In this document: piece by piece, positions 44,397 through 52,255 of the stretch
How the letters are laid out: the number at the start of each line of letters is the position of its first letter
Numbering within the stretch: the stretch's first letter is position 1
NCBI GenBank assembly: GCA_902524595.1
Contig: CABZDS010000007.1
Coordinates: 1-52,255, forward strand
Length of the DNA: 52,255 nucleotides
Direction: 5' to 3'
Source of the DNA: an uncultured Pelagibacteraceae bacterium
GTDB lineage: Bacteria; Pseudomonadota; Alphaproteobacteria; Pelagibacterales; Pelagibacteraceae
Position numbers and translations under genes: made by a program
Notes under the pieces: generated by a model
Seen by the model: the letters and a program-made list of their open reading frames with translations, nothing else
Databases searched by the model: none
What the model was told of the DNA's origin: nothing

Positions 44397-45341
44397 TCAA
44401 GCTATAGGTTCCTCACTTTTTATAATTTCTATTATAGATTCTTTGTGTGTGACAAGAGTTTCAGTAATAAATTTTGTATTTTCTTTTTTTACAGCCGCAA
44501 CCATTTCAGTACCGGTAATACCTGTTGCACAAAAAATACTATCTCCTTTAACAATTTCATTTAATTCATATTTTTTATTTAGTTCAGATATTCCCATTTT
44601 TTTAGCTCTAGCCTTATCTTGATCAGTCGCAAATATAAATTTGCCCTGAAATTTACATCCATAAGCATCCAAAGCTGCTGCGGAGATTACTCCTTCAGGG
44701 CCTCCTCCAATACCTAAAAATAAGTCAACATTATACTTATTATCAGTAACTAAGAGAGCACCACAAATATCACCATCTGAAATTAATTTTAAATTTACTT
44801 TTAATAATTTTAATTCCTCAATAATATCTTTATGTCTTGGTCTATCGAGGATACATACTGTAAGTTCATTAATTTTTTTATTTTTAGCTTCTGCAATATT
44901 GGAAATATTTTTTTTTATAGTATAATCTAAATCTGTCGCATCGAATGGAACATCTTTACCCACTGCAATTTTATTCATATAGGTTTCTGGAGCATTAAAT
45001 AAATTTCCTTTTTCTGAAATAGCTAAAACTGATATTGCACCTGGAATATTTTTTGAAGCAAAGTTTGTTCCTTCAAGTGGGTCTACGGCTATATCTAAAT
45101 GTGGACCATTACCCTTACCCAGTTTTTCACCTATATATAACATTGGTGCTTCATCGAGCTCGCCCTCACCTATCACCACTTCTCCGTTAATTTCTAGATT
45201 ATTTAAATCATTTCTCATTGAATCAGTAGCAGCTTTATCAGCAATTTTTTTATTTTCTTTGCCAAGAAACTGATAACAATTAATTGCAGCTCTAGAAGTA
45301 ACTTTTACAAGTTTATTAATAAGATCTTTATCTAATGACAT
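44397..45341 (-). CDS. glpX: Fructose-1,6-bisphosphatase class II
   Basis: A 314-residue GlpX-type phosphatase of gluconeogenesis, Li+-sensitive and metal-dependent. The signature loops are GEGELDEAPMLYIGEKLG and AVDPLEGTNFASKN, followed by the LGIGGGPEGVISAAAL segment. The ATG shares its A with the stop of the upstream sbmA-like gene (TAATG), so translation is coupled. Confidence 0.95.
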   Translation of the reverse strand: MSLDKDLINKLVKVTSRAAINCYQFLGKENKKIADKAATDSMRNDLNNLEINGEVVIGEGELDEAPMLYIGEKLGKGNGPHLDIAVDPLEGTNFASKNIPGAISVLAISEKGNLFNAPETYMNKIAVGKDVPFDATDLDYTIKKNISNIAEAKNKKINELTVCILDRPRHKDIIEELKLLKVNLKLISDGDICGALLVTDNKYNVDLFLGIGGGPEGVISAAALDAYGCKFQGKFIFATDQDKARAKKMGISELNKKYELNEIVKGDSIFCATGITGTEMVAAVKKENTKFITETLVTHKESIIEIIKSEEPIA

Positions 45342-46339
45342 TAAATATTTTCAACAGTGGATTCTTCTGAATTATATTTCAATCTAGCTTCAAATTCACT
45401 TAATCTTTTCCAAACCGAAATCAGTTCTACTATTGTAGACCAGCTTCGAACTAAGTATTGTAATGAATTTTCAACTCTTCCAAATGCTCTGGTTATTTGT
45501 TGAACGAAACCTAATGTTATCGCACCTGATACTATAGTTGGTGCCAACGCTAAATAAGGAACAATTACCATTCCTTGAAAATAACTCCACTTAACTGCAT
45601 TAAAATATAAATAGTGGAAGTATGATTTATAGTGAATACCTCTTACTCTGTCATATAATTGACCTATAGTAGGTGGAGCTGCTCTTATAGGATCATCTTC
45701 TCCATGAACTAATTCTTTTCTATAACCGGCCTCCTCTTTTTGAATATCATATTCAATACCAGGCAATTTTATACCAACAGCAGCTAATATAACTGTTCCA
45801 CCAAGTGCAGATATTATTGCAACCCAAACTAAAGCGTGATCAACTTCTCCAATCCATGGTAGTACATCGACTTGTTTAGATAATCCCCATAGTATAGGTA
45901 GGAAGGCTACTAAAGTCATTATGCTATCTAGAAGTCCAACACCAAGGCCCTCCATTATTCTTGCAAATTTTAAAGTGTCTTCTTGAACTCTCTGCGAAGC
46001 CCCTTCAGTTAAACGAGCTTTTAGCCATTGAGAGTGGTAATATTCAGCCATTGAAGTTCTCCACCTAAACACCCAATGAGATACAAAAAATCCAGTTACA
46101 ATAGCAATAATAATCCAAAGTCCTGCAACTTTTGCAAATGTAAACAAATATCCAATAAATTCTGTTTCAGTTACAGAACCAGGCTCTGTCAAAGCTTTTT
46201 GAAGAGTATCATAAAAATCGCCGAACCATTCATTAATTTTTACGTCTAATTGTACTTGATACCAAGTTGAAACTAATATGAAAATTGATCCAAATATACT
46301 CCAACCATACCATTTTCTTTCTGTAAAAAATTTAAACAT
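45341..46339 (-). CDS. SbmA/BacA-like inner-membrane transporter
   Basis: A 332-residue protein with about six to seven transmembrane helices. FRWRTSMAEYYHSQWL, the GASQRVQEDTLKFARIMEGLG stretch and SIMTLVAFLPILWGLS are the conserved core of the SbmA/BacA peptide-uptake family. It is shorter than the E. coli protein (about 400 residues) at the C-terminus but appears complete. These proteins import peptides or other solutes using the proton gradient. It overlaps its neighbours by one base on each side. Confidence 0.88.
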   Translation of the reverse strand: MFKFFTERKWYGWSIFGSIFILVSTWYQVQLDVKINEWFGDFYDTLQKALTEPGSVTETEFIGYLFTFAKVAGLWIIIAIVTGFFVSHWVFRWRTSMAEYYHSQWLKARLTEGASQRVQEDTLKFARIMEGLGVGLLDSIMTLVAFLPILWGLSKQVDVLPWIGEVDHALVWVAIISALGGTVILAAVGIKLPGIEYDIQKEEAGYRKELVHGEDDPIRAAPPTIGQLYDRVRGIHYKSYFHYLYFNAVKWSYFQGMVIVPYLALAPTIVSGAITLGFVQQITRAFGRVENSLQYLVRSWSTIVELISVWKRLSEFEARLKYNSEESTVENI

Positions 46340-46620
46340 TATTTTGTAAAGTTATCAGCATAAGATTTTAAAGTAATTTTTCTTTTATTTGGTTCTATCA
46401 CTTCAAAATTAATATTATTTTTTTTTGCATATTCAATTGCTAATTCTTTTGTGGAAAATTCTAATTTTAATTCACTATAAGTATCTGTAGAACTTTCCCA
46501 CCCCATTAAAGGATTGATTCCAGGATCATCTGTAATATATTCAATAATCCATTTATCATATTTCTTTAATCCTGACTGCATGGCTGTCTTAGATGGTTTA
46601 TAAATTTTAGCTTTTCTCAT
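46339..46620 (-). CDS. NDUFS4-like complex I accessory subunit
   Basis: A 93-residue protein of the ETC complex I conserved-region family. It has AKIYKPSKTAMQSGLKKYDKW, NPLMGWESSTDTYSELKLEF, and the C-terminal ITLKSYADNF, all matching alphaproteobacterial and mitochondrial NDUFS4 (18-kDa) subunits. The ATG at 46620 gives the standard N-terminus; an upstream in-frame ATG would read through tRNA-Pro. Only four T residues separate it from the CCA end of that tRNA. Confidence 0.92.
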   Translation of the reverse strand: MRKAKIYKPSKTAMQSGLKKYDKWIIEYITDDPGINPLMGWESSTDTYSELKLEFSTKELAIEYAKKNNINFEVIEPNKRKITLKSYADNFTK

Positions 46621-46624
46621 AAAA

Positions 46625-46701
46625 TGGTCGGGGTGGTAGGATTTGAACCTACGGCCCCTTGGTCCCAAACCAAGTGCGCTACCAGGCTGCGCTACACCCC
46701 G
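46625..46701 (-). tRNA. tRNA-Pro(TGG)
   Basis: A 77-nt tRNA with encoded CCA. The acceptor CGGGGTG pairs with CACCCCG, the anticodon stem CTTGG/CCAAG holds loop TTTGGGA (anticodon TGG), and the T arm is GTAGG-TTCAAAT-CCTAC. It is the first element of the transcript that includes the NDUFS4-like gene. Confidence 0.97.
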
Positions 46702-46710
46702 AATGCAGTA

Positions 46711-46738
46711 CTAATACAGTAGATAAAAAAAATTTCAA
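46711..46738 (-). promoter_or_regulatory. Promoter of tRNA-Pro and downstream genes
   Basis: Minus-strand TTGAAA (46738-46733), a 16-base spacer and TATTAG (46716-46711). Transcription would start close to the mature tRNA 5' end. Confidence 0.5.
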
Positions 46739-46796
46739 AGTATATTAATTACTATTTAAAAGGATATTTTATTAAATTTGCTATATATAAGTATCT

Positions 46797-47291
46797 ATGA
46801 TCATTGAATGTCCAGCTTGTTCCAAGAAGTTCAATATTGATGAAAATTTAATACCAGATGATGGTAGGCTTTTAAAGTGCGGCAATTGCGAACATACGTG
46901 GCTTTATAAAAAAGAGGAAAAAGTAAAATTAGAGACTGAAACTACAAAAATAAGTCAAATTGAAGAAAATAAATCAGAGATCAATATAGAACCAGTTGAA
47001 AAACCTATAAAACAAACAAAAAAAATAAGAAAAAAAATTTCAAAAAAATCTCCAACAAAAAAAAGCACATCAAAAGAGTTAGTGTCTATTGATAAAAGTT
47101 CAGTTTCAAGAGAAAACAATATTATTAAAAAAATATTTCTAATAATTATTTCTATAATCGCATTTATTTTACTTATAGACACATTTAAAAATCACATATC
47201 CGTTATATTTCCTGGCATATTGCAAATGTCAGATAATTTGTATCAAGTGATAAATGACTTGAAATTATTTATTAAAGATTTAGTCAGGTAA
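46797..47291 (+). CDS. Zinc-ribbon (MJ0042-type) membrane protein
   Basis: A 164-residue protein. The first 38 residues are a zinc ribbon, CPACSKKFNIDENLIPDDG then LKCGNCEHTW, of the MJ0042 type common in alphaproteobacteria. A long lysine-rich, low-complexity linker (about residues 40-105) leads to one transmembrane helix (about 110-125) and a short tail. Its function is unknown. It precedes nhaA by 2 bp and is divergent from tRNA-Pro. Confidence 0.82.
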   Translation: MIIECPACSKKFNIDENLIPDDGRLLKCGNCEHTWLYKKEEKVKLETETTKISQIEENKSEINIEPVEKPIKQTKKIRKKISKKSPTKKSTSKELVSIDKSSVSRENNIIKKIFLIIISIIAFILLIDTFKNHISVIFPGILQMSDNLYQVINDLKLFIKDLVR

Positions 47292-47293
47292 AA

Positions 47294-48466
47294 ATGATTC
47301 AAATAATTACAAAACCATTTAGATGGTTTTTCAAATTAGAAGCTGCTAGTGGTCTGGTTTTACTGTTTGCAGCTATAATAGCTTTAATTGTAAGTAATTC
47401 TAATTTATCTGAATTATACTTTTCTACATTGAATAAATATTTATTTTTAGGAATAAATAATTTTGGATTAAAATTATCAGTTTTACATTGGATTAATGAT
47501 GCTTTAATGGCAATATTTTTTTTCTTTGTAACATTAGAAATTAAAAGAGAATTTTTACAAGGTGAACTTTCAAATATAAAACAAGCTCTTCTTCCAATTA
47601 TAGCTGCAGTTGGAGGAATGTTAGTACCGGCATTATTTTATATATTTATAAATTTTGGAGATAGTGAGACTATGAATGGATGGGCTATTCCATCAGCAAC
47701 TGATATTGCATTTTCTTTAGGTGTACTTTCATTATTAGGAAAACGAGTTCCTTTATCATTGAAAGTTTTTTTAACAGCTTTAGCAATCATAGATGATTTA
47801 GGTGCAATTGTTATTATTGCACTTTTTTATTCAGGAGATTTAAGCATTAAATATCTAAGTTTAATGTTGTTAGCTTTTATTTTACTTTTAGTGATCAATA
47901 AATTTAATGTAAAGAGATTTTTACCATATTTAATTGTTGGAATATTTCTTTGGGACTTTACTCACAATTCTGGAATTCATGCAACAATCGCTGGAGTTTT
48001 GCTAGCAATGACTATACCTCATAGAAGAAAAGATAAAGATTTTTCACTTCTTATAAAAATTGAACACGCGATTAGCCCATATGTTGCATTTGGAATTATG
48101 CCATTATTTGCTTTTGCAAATGCAGGTGTTTCATTAGAAGGATTATCTTTTGCATCTTTGCTTAATAAGGTTCCATTAGGAATTTTATTAGGACTTTTTG
48201 TTGGAAAACAATTGGGTGTATTTGTGTTTTCTTATGTTTCAATTAAAATGAAAATAGCGCAGATGCCCAATAACTCTAATTGGTTTAATTTTTACGGCGT
48301 TGGTGTTTTAACAGGCATTGGGTTTACAATGAGCTTATTTGTTGGAAATTTGGCATTTGTTGAAAATATGCAATACATGGATGGAGTTAAAATTGGAGTT
48401 TTAACTGGGTCATTATTATCCACTTTATTTGGTTACTTCTTAATACTATTTACACCAAATAAGTAA
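47294..48466 (+). CDS. nhaA: Na+/H+ antiporter NhaA
   Basis: A 390-residue antiporter with about 12 transmembrane segments. The transport aspartates are present: ALAIIDDLGAIVIIALFYS (the Asp pair in helix V) and SATDIAFSLGVLSLLG (helix IV). It begins LEAASGLVLLFAAIIAL, typical of NhaA. It exchanges internal Na+ for external protons and is important in a marine cell. It follows the zinc-ribbon gene by 2 bp. Confidence 0.96.
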   Translation: MIQIITKPFRWFFKLEAASGLVLLFAAIIALIVSNSNLSELYFSTLNKYLFLGINNFGLKLSVLHWINDALMAIFFFFVTLEIKREFLQGELSNIKQALLPIIAAVGGMLVPALFYIFINFGDSETMNGWAIPSATDIAFSLGVLSLLGKRVPLSLKVFLTALAIIDDLGAIVIIALFYSGDLSIKYLSLMLLAFILLLVINKFNVKRFLPYLIVGIFLWDFTHNSGIHATIAGVLLAMTIPHRRKDKDFSLLIKIEHAISPYVAFGIMPLFAFANAGVSLEGLSFASLLNKVPLGILLGLFVGKQLGVFVFSYVSIKMKIAQMPNNSNWFNFYGVGVLTGIGFTMSLFVGNLAFVENMQYMDGVKIGVLTGSLLSTLFGYFLILFTPNK

Positions 48467-48473
48467 GTAGTTT

Positions 48474-49019
48474 ATGAAGAGATTAATAATAATAAGTATT
48501 ACTATAATTATGTTTTTTTTTAAGAGTTCAGCAATGAGCAATAATCAGAAAAGTTTTTATGATCTAGAAATAGAGAGTATTAATGGAGAAATCATTAAAT
48601 TAAAAAATTATCAAAATAAAGTTATACTTATAGTTAACACTGCCAGTTATTGTGGTTTCACAAAACAATATGAAGATCTGCAAGAATTATGGGATAAATA
48701 TAAATCTAAGGGTCTAATTGTTCTTGGGGTGCCCTCAGACTCTTTCAATCAAGAAAAAAAAACTAATAGCGAGGTAAAAAAATTTTGTGAAGTAAATTTT
48801 GACATAAATTTTCCATTAACAACAATTACAGAGGTAAAAGGAAGTAATGCTCATGAGATTTTTAAGTGGGCTGAAAATAATTTTGGCAAATCTGCAATTC
48901 CTAAGTGGAATTTTCATAAAATATTAATCAATAAACAAGGAAATGTAGAAGAAACATTTGCTTCTTTCACAAAAACTACATCAAATAAAATTATAAATAA
49001 AATTGAAGAAATATTATAG
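48474..49019 (+). CDS. Glutathione peroxidase family protein, exported
   Basis: A 181-residue peroxidase. An N-terminal signal-like hydrophobic segment (LIIISITIIMFFF) suggests export to the periplasm. The redox Cys lies in NTASYCGFTKQYEDLQELW, the catalytic Gln in SDSFNQE, and the Trp-Asn pair in KWNFHKILI, so the tetrad is complete. VPSDSFNQE replaces the usual FPCNQFGGQE. It is likely thioredoxin-linked, as for most Cys-type members. Its end overlaps the convergent MBL gene by 6 bp. Confidence 0.9.
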   Translation: MKRLIIISITIIMFFFKSSAMSNNQKSFYDLEIESINGEIIKLKNYQNKVILIVNTASYCGFTKQYEDLQELWDKYKSKGLIVLGVPSDSFNQEKKTNSEVKKFCEVNFDINFPLTTITEVKGSNAHEIFKWAENNFGKSAIPKWNFHKILINKQGNVEETFASFTKTTSNKIINKIEEIL

Positions 49020-49790
49020 TTCTATTGTTAAACCATCATGTGCTGGTATAACATTTTTGGGTATAACCCTCTTTAACTGATTATAATCTAATACTGGTGA
49101 CAAATTTGAAAGTATAGCTTTTTTTGGTTTAAATTTATTAATAATTAATAAAGATTTTTCCAAATTAAAGTGTGATGGATGAAAATTGTACCACAGACAA
49201 TCAATTATTAAATACTTTAAACTTTTAAAATATGAGTAATCTTTTTTGTAAATTTCACTTACATCAGTTATGTATGCAAGTTTTTTATCTATTATAAAAC
49301 AATTAGAATTAACTGTGCCGTGCTGAACAACAATCGACTTTAAATTTATATTTTTATTCTTATGTTTAATAAATGAATTTTTTTTTAATTTATTTAATTT
49401 TAGAGTAGCAGGATATTCTCTTGAGAAACTTTCAAAACAATATGAAAAACTTTTTTTTAAATATTTGGATGTTTTATTATCGGCATAAACATTAACTTGT
49501 TTTCTACTATTAATAAAAAAAGATCTTAAATCATTTATTCCGTGAGTTTGGTCGGCATGCATATGTGAATAGAATACTTTATCAATTTTCTTAATTTTGT
49601 GACGTAATAACTGTTGTCTTAAGTCAGGAGATGTATCAATTAAAATATTTTCATCAGAAGTTTTAATAAGCGCTGAACATCTTGTTCTATAATTTTTCTT
49701 ATTTTTGGGATCACAATTTCCAAAAAATCCATCAGGTCTTGGCACACCCATAGAACTTCCACAACCTAATATTATAAATTTTATACTCAT
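49014..49790 (-). CDS. MBL-fold metallo-hydrolase (PhnP/RNase Z-like)
   Basis: A 258-residue metallo-beta-lactamase-fold protein. GCGSSMGVPRPDG at the N-terminus, FGNCDPKNKKNYRTRCSALI, and the metal motif SHMHADQTHGINDLR fit the PhnP-like cyclic phosphodiesterase group. Later metal ligands lie in VVQHGTV and ITDVSEI and the final PAHDGL. It is the last gene of holB-metG-tatD-MBL, a conserved alphaproteobacterial order, and overlaps tatD by 4 bp. Confidence 0.88.
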   Translation of the reverse strand: MSIKFIILGCGSSMGVPRPDGFFGNCDPKNKKNYRTRCSALIKTSDENILIDTSPDLRQQLLRHKIKKIDKVFYSHMHADQTHGINDLRSFFINSRKQVNVYADNKTSKYLKKSFSYCFESFSREYPATLKLNKLKKNSFIKHKNKNINLKSIVVQHGTVNSNCFIIDKKLAYITDVSEIYKKDYSYFKSLKYLIIDCLWYNFHPSHFNLEKSLLIINKFKPKKAILSNLSPVLDYNQLKRVIPKNVIPAHDGLTIEL

Positions 49791-50551
49791 TTTTGAAAAA
49801 ATAATCTTTCAAAATTATCATTTGTAATAGTTTCTAATTCATCAAAAGTTTTTGATTTTAATTCTGAAAGTTTTTCCAATGTATATTTAATAAAAGAAGG
49901 TTCATTTTTTTTACCTCTCATTGGTATAGGTGCTAAAAAAGGACTGTCTGTTTCAATTAAAATCTTATCATTTTCAATTATTTTAAATGTATCTTGTAGA
50001 TCGATACTATTTTTAAAAGTTATTATCCCACTAGCAGAAAAATACGCATTTAGTGTCATCATTTTTTTTGCAAACCCTTTTGAACCTGTAAAACAGTGCA
50101 TAAGTATTTTAATATCGCTATTTTTGTATTTATTTAAAATATTAAAAGTTTCTTTTTCAGCACTTCTAGAATGAACTATTAAAGGATAACTTAGTTCAAT
50201 AGAGGCTACTATATGTCTCTCAAAACTTTCAATTTGATTGTCTTTTTTACTATTTTCATAATAGAAATCTAATCCGGTCTCTCCTACTCCAATTATTTTT
50301 TTATATTTATTAGCATTTTCTACTATAAATTCTTTATCCATTTTATCATTACTAGTCTCATGAGGATGAATTCCTATACTTCCATATATTATTTCATCAA
50401 GATTTATAATCCTTTTAATATTCTCAAAGCTTTTTGAATTGGTTGAAATAGTTAAAATTTTCTTTAACCCATTTTCCTTGGCACGTTTAATAACATCATT
50501 GATATTCGAATAAAGAGGTTCGTGATCAAGATGACAATGTGAGTCTATCAT
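49787..50551 (-). CDS. tatD: TatD family metal-dependent deoxyribonuclease
   Basis: A 254-residue TIM-barrel hydrolase. The metal ligands are clear: IDSHCHLDH at the N-terminus, IGVGETGLDFY with the bridging Glu, IVHSRSAEKETF, LMHCFTGSKGFA, and ETDSPFLAP near the end. It is proposed to act on DNA or as a quality-control nuclease. It overlaps metG by 4 bp and the following MBL gene by 4 bp. Confidence 0.94.
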   Translation of the reverse strand: MIDSHCHLDHEPLYSNINDVIKRAKENGLKKILTISTNSKSFENIKRIINLDEIIYGSIGIHPHETSNDKMDKEFIVENANKYKKIIGVGETGLDFYYENSKKDNQIESFERHIVASIELSYPLIVHSRSAEKETFNILNKYKNSDIKILMHCFTGSKGFAKKMMTLNAYFSASGIITFKNSIDLQDTFKIIENDKILIETDSPFLAPIPMRGKKNEPSFIKYTLEKLSELKSKTFDELETITNDNFERLFFQK

Positions 50552-52074
50552 TTTTCAATTTTTTTAAACAAAATATCTAATTTATTTATTTTTAAATTTT
50601 TTTTTAAAATTTCATTATTCTTGATTGATGTAAAATCAATAGAATTTTCATTTTCACTAAAAACATTTAGAACTTTTGTAGATGTTTCTGGCATTACTGG
50701 ATAAAGCAAGACAGTTATTTTTCTAATTAGTTCTAATGCAGTATAAACAATGGTATTTAACCTTAATCTATCATCTTTCTTTTTCCAAGGTTCCTGATCA
50801 TTAAAATATTTGTTTGCTGCAAACAATTTTTCAACGATAAAACTCATATATTGGTTTATATCTTGATTATCTATAAATGATCTTATTTTATCTAAATTAT
50901 TTAATGGTTTTAAAATTTCTAAATCTTCATTATTATATTTGTGATCAGGTATTAAAGAAGAACAATTTTTTTCTGCAAAAGAAAGTACTCTTTGACAGAG
51001 ATTTCCAAAATTATTAGCTAAATCACTATTAATACAATTTTCTAGTTTTTCCTCTGAGATATTACCATCATTACCGAAAGAAACTTCTTTAAGTAAATAA
51101 TATCTCAATGGATCCAGACCATAAGTATTTATAATTTCTAAAGGGTCTAAAATATTTCCTTTTGATTTTGACATTTTTTCATCACCAGAAAGAATCCATC
51201 CATGTCCATATACTCTCTTAGGAGGATCTATTTTCGCAGCTAACAAGAATGCTGGCCAATAAATAGCATGAAATCTTAATATGTCTTTACCAATAATATG
51301 TAAATCTGCTGGCCAAAAATTTTTATATAATTCATTATTTTCATCAGGGTATTTTAAAGAACTTAAGTAATTTGTTAATGCATCTAACCAAACATAAACT
51401 ACATGATTTTCATCACTTGGTACTTTTACACCCCAAGAAAAAGTCTTTCTACTGACAGATAAGTCTTTTAAGCCACTTTTAACAAAGCTGATTACTTCAT
51501 TTCTTCTACTTTCAGGTAAAATAAAATTTTTATTTTTTTCATAAAATTCTAATAAGGGTTTTTCCCATTCTGAAAGTTTAAAAAAAAAAGACTCTTCTTC
51601 AACCCACTCAACTACTGAACCAGATGATTTAGCAATTTTTACACCATCTTTGTCCTCAACTTCATCCTCATTGTAAAAGGCCTCATCTGATACAGAATAC
51701 CAACCAGAATATTTAGACAAAAAAATTTGGTTATTCTTTTCTAGTATATTCCATAAATTTTGCACAGATACTTTATGTCTATCTTCTGTTGTTCTAATAA
51801 AATCTGTATTAGATAGATTTAATGTTTTGGTTAAATCTTCAAATGTTTTACTTATTTCATCACAAAATGATTTTGGATCTTGATTTAACTTTTCAGCAGA
51901 TCTTTGTATTTTTAATCCATGCTCATCCGTACCCGTTAAAAAATAGACATTAAAACCATCAATCTTTTTGAAACGAGCAAAAAAATCAGCTATTATACTT
52001 GAATAAGCATGTCCCATATGAGGCTTAGCAGATGGATAGTAAATTGGTGTAGTTATGTAATAATTTTTATTCAC
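50548..52074 (-). CDS. metG: Methionyl-tRNA synthetase
   Basis: A 508-residue class I synthetase charging tRNA-Met. The HIGH-type motif appears as HMGH in IYYPSAKPHMGHAYSS and the KMSKS motif as KMSKSKGN. The anticodon-binding region includes NNFGNLCQRVLSF. No four-cysteine zinc knuckle is seen in the connective domain, and there is no C-terminal tRNA-binding extension, so this is the short zinc-free type. The start codon is GTG, overlapping the holB stop by 8 bp. Confidence 0.97.
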   Translation of the reverse strand: MNKNYYITTPIYYPSAKPHMGHAYSSIIADFFARFKKIDGFNVYFLTGTDEHGLKIQRSAEKLNQDPKSFCDEISKTFEDLTKTLNLSNTDFIRTTEDRHKVSVQNLWNILEKNNQIFLSKYSGWYSVSDEAFYNEDEVEDKDGVKIAKSSGSVVEWVEEESFFFKLSEWEKPLLEFYEKNKNFILPESRRNEVISFVKSGLKDLSVSRKTFSWGVKVPSDENHVVYVWLDALTNYLSSLKYPDENNELYKNFWPADLHIIGKDILRFHAIYWPAFLLAAKIDPPKRVYGHGWILSGDEKMSKSKGNILDPLEIINTYGLDPLRYYLLKEVSFGNDGNISEEKLENCINSDLANNFGNLCQRVLSFAEKNCSSLIPDHKYNNEDLEILKPLNNLDKIRSFIDNQDINQYMSFIVEKLFAANKYFNDQEPWKKKDDRLRLNTIVYTALELIRKITVLLYPVMPETSTKVLNVFSENENSIDFTSIKNNEILKKNLKINKLDILFKKIEK

Positions 52075-52255
52075 TTAGTAATTTATCCTTAAATTCTAAA
52101 AAAAAAGTTTCATAATCAAGATTAAATTTTTTTACATTAGATAATTTTGAATAATAATATTCTTTAGTTTTATATGACAATTTTTTTGTTGTGTTTATAT
52201 GTTTATAAAAAAATAATTCAATAATCATATTTAAATTATCTCTTATAAATCTTTG
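52067..52255 (-). CDS. holB: DNA polymerase III delta' subunit (C-terminal fragment)
   Basis: The final 62 codons of a gene running off the right edge. The tail reads SKLSNVKKFNLDYETFFLEF, with the asparagine-leucine-aspartate turn seen in the C-terminus of alphaproteobacterial HolB. Its position just before metG-tatD-MBL supports this. Sequence alone is too short to be certain. HolB is part of the clamp loader. Confidence 0.65.
   Translation of the reverse strand, partial: QRFIRDNLNMIIELFFYKHINTTKKLSYKTKEYYYSKLSNVKKFNLDYETFFLEFKDKLLSE

Noticed and set aside
46621..46668. N-terminal extension of the NDUFS4-like protein
   Set aside because: The extension would be translated from inside tRNA-Pro; the family N-terminus starts at the ATG at 46620.
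1..52255. CRISPR arrays, insertion sequences, prophage
   Set aside because: No regularly spaced repeats, transposase or phage structural genes were seen; the single recombinase is not accompanied by phage functions.

Overview
The window is a very AT-rich, tightly packed piece of an alphaproteobacterial chromosome. Gene order (rsh-pyrE-pdxJ-acpS-lepB-rnc-recO; glyA-nrdR-ribD-ribE-ribB-ribH-nusB-thiL; bamE / cyt bc1 chaperone-rpmF-plsX-ihfA-merR; rplM-rpsI-argC; holB-metG-tatD-MBL), the very low GC, the near-zero intergenic distances, and the sarcosine oxidase and proton-pyrophosphatase genes all point to a SAR11 (Candidatus Pelagibacter-like) marine bacterium. This assignment is inference from content; no marker gene was compared.

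Layout. 1-2.4 kb: tail of an O-methyltransferase, trhO and a MATE exporter. 2.4-7.5 kb (minus): heterotetrameric sarcosine oxidase soxBDAG behind a palindromic operator, with tRNA-Ser divergent from it. 7.6-9.9 kb (minus): a lytic transglycosylase. 9.9-17.2 kb (plus): dapA-smpB-folK, then rsh to recO. 17.2-18.2 kb (minus): hemB. 18.2-27.7 kb (plus): a 2OG-oxygenase-like gene, rpiB, glyA, nrdR, the riboflavin genes, nusB, thiL and hppA. 27.8-32 kb: lipid/ribosome/respiration housekeeping. 32-35.3 kb (minus): a methyltransferase-like protein, an alpha/beta hydrolase and metY. 35.5-40.7 kb (plus): rplM-rpsI, argC, a small lipoprotein, hom and two transporters. 40.7-44.3 kb: the only loosely packed, accessory-looking stretch. 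44.3-46.7 kb (minus): tRNA-Pro, an NDUFS4-like gene, an SbmA-like gene, glpX, tRNA-Glu, a GIY-YIG gene and a glycosyltransferase. 46.8-49 kb (plus): a zinc-ribbon protein, nhaA and a glutathione peroxidase. 49-52.3 kb (minus): holB-metG-tatD-MBL.

Metabolic logic. Sarcosine oxidase feeds one-carbon units and glycine to glyA; folK supplies folate; metY and hom build sulfur amino acids from homoserine esters; the riboflavin genes supply the flavins that sarcosine oxidase needs. HppA and NhaA handle H+/Na+ energetics.

The most unusual part is 40.7-42.1 kb. It holds a gene-free 530 bp, a stand-alone Ogt domain, a GC-rich (about 54% core) structured RNA candidate with a promoter, two mutually exclusive 5' hairpins and an intrinsic terminator, a 59-residue two-TM protein, and a tyrosine recombinase preceded directly by a 14-7-14 inverted repeat built like a loxP/dif core site. 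A weaker 18/22 copy of part of that site lies about 1.2 kb upstream in the same orientation. Other oddities are conserved clusters lacking era, fabH and the DUF177 gene, an RSH protein with an altered synthetase metal site and a shortened C-terminus, tRNAs placed 2-4 nt ahead of co-directional start codons, and eight convergent junctions with 7 bp or less between genes.
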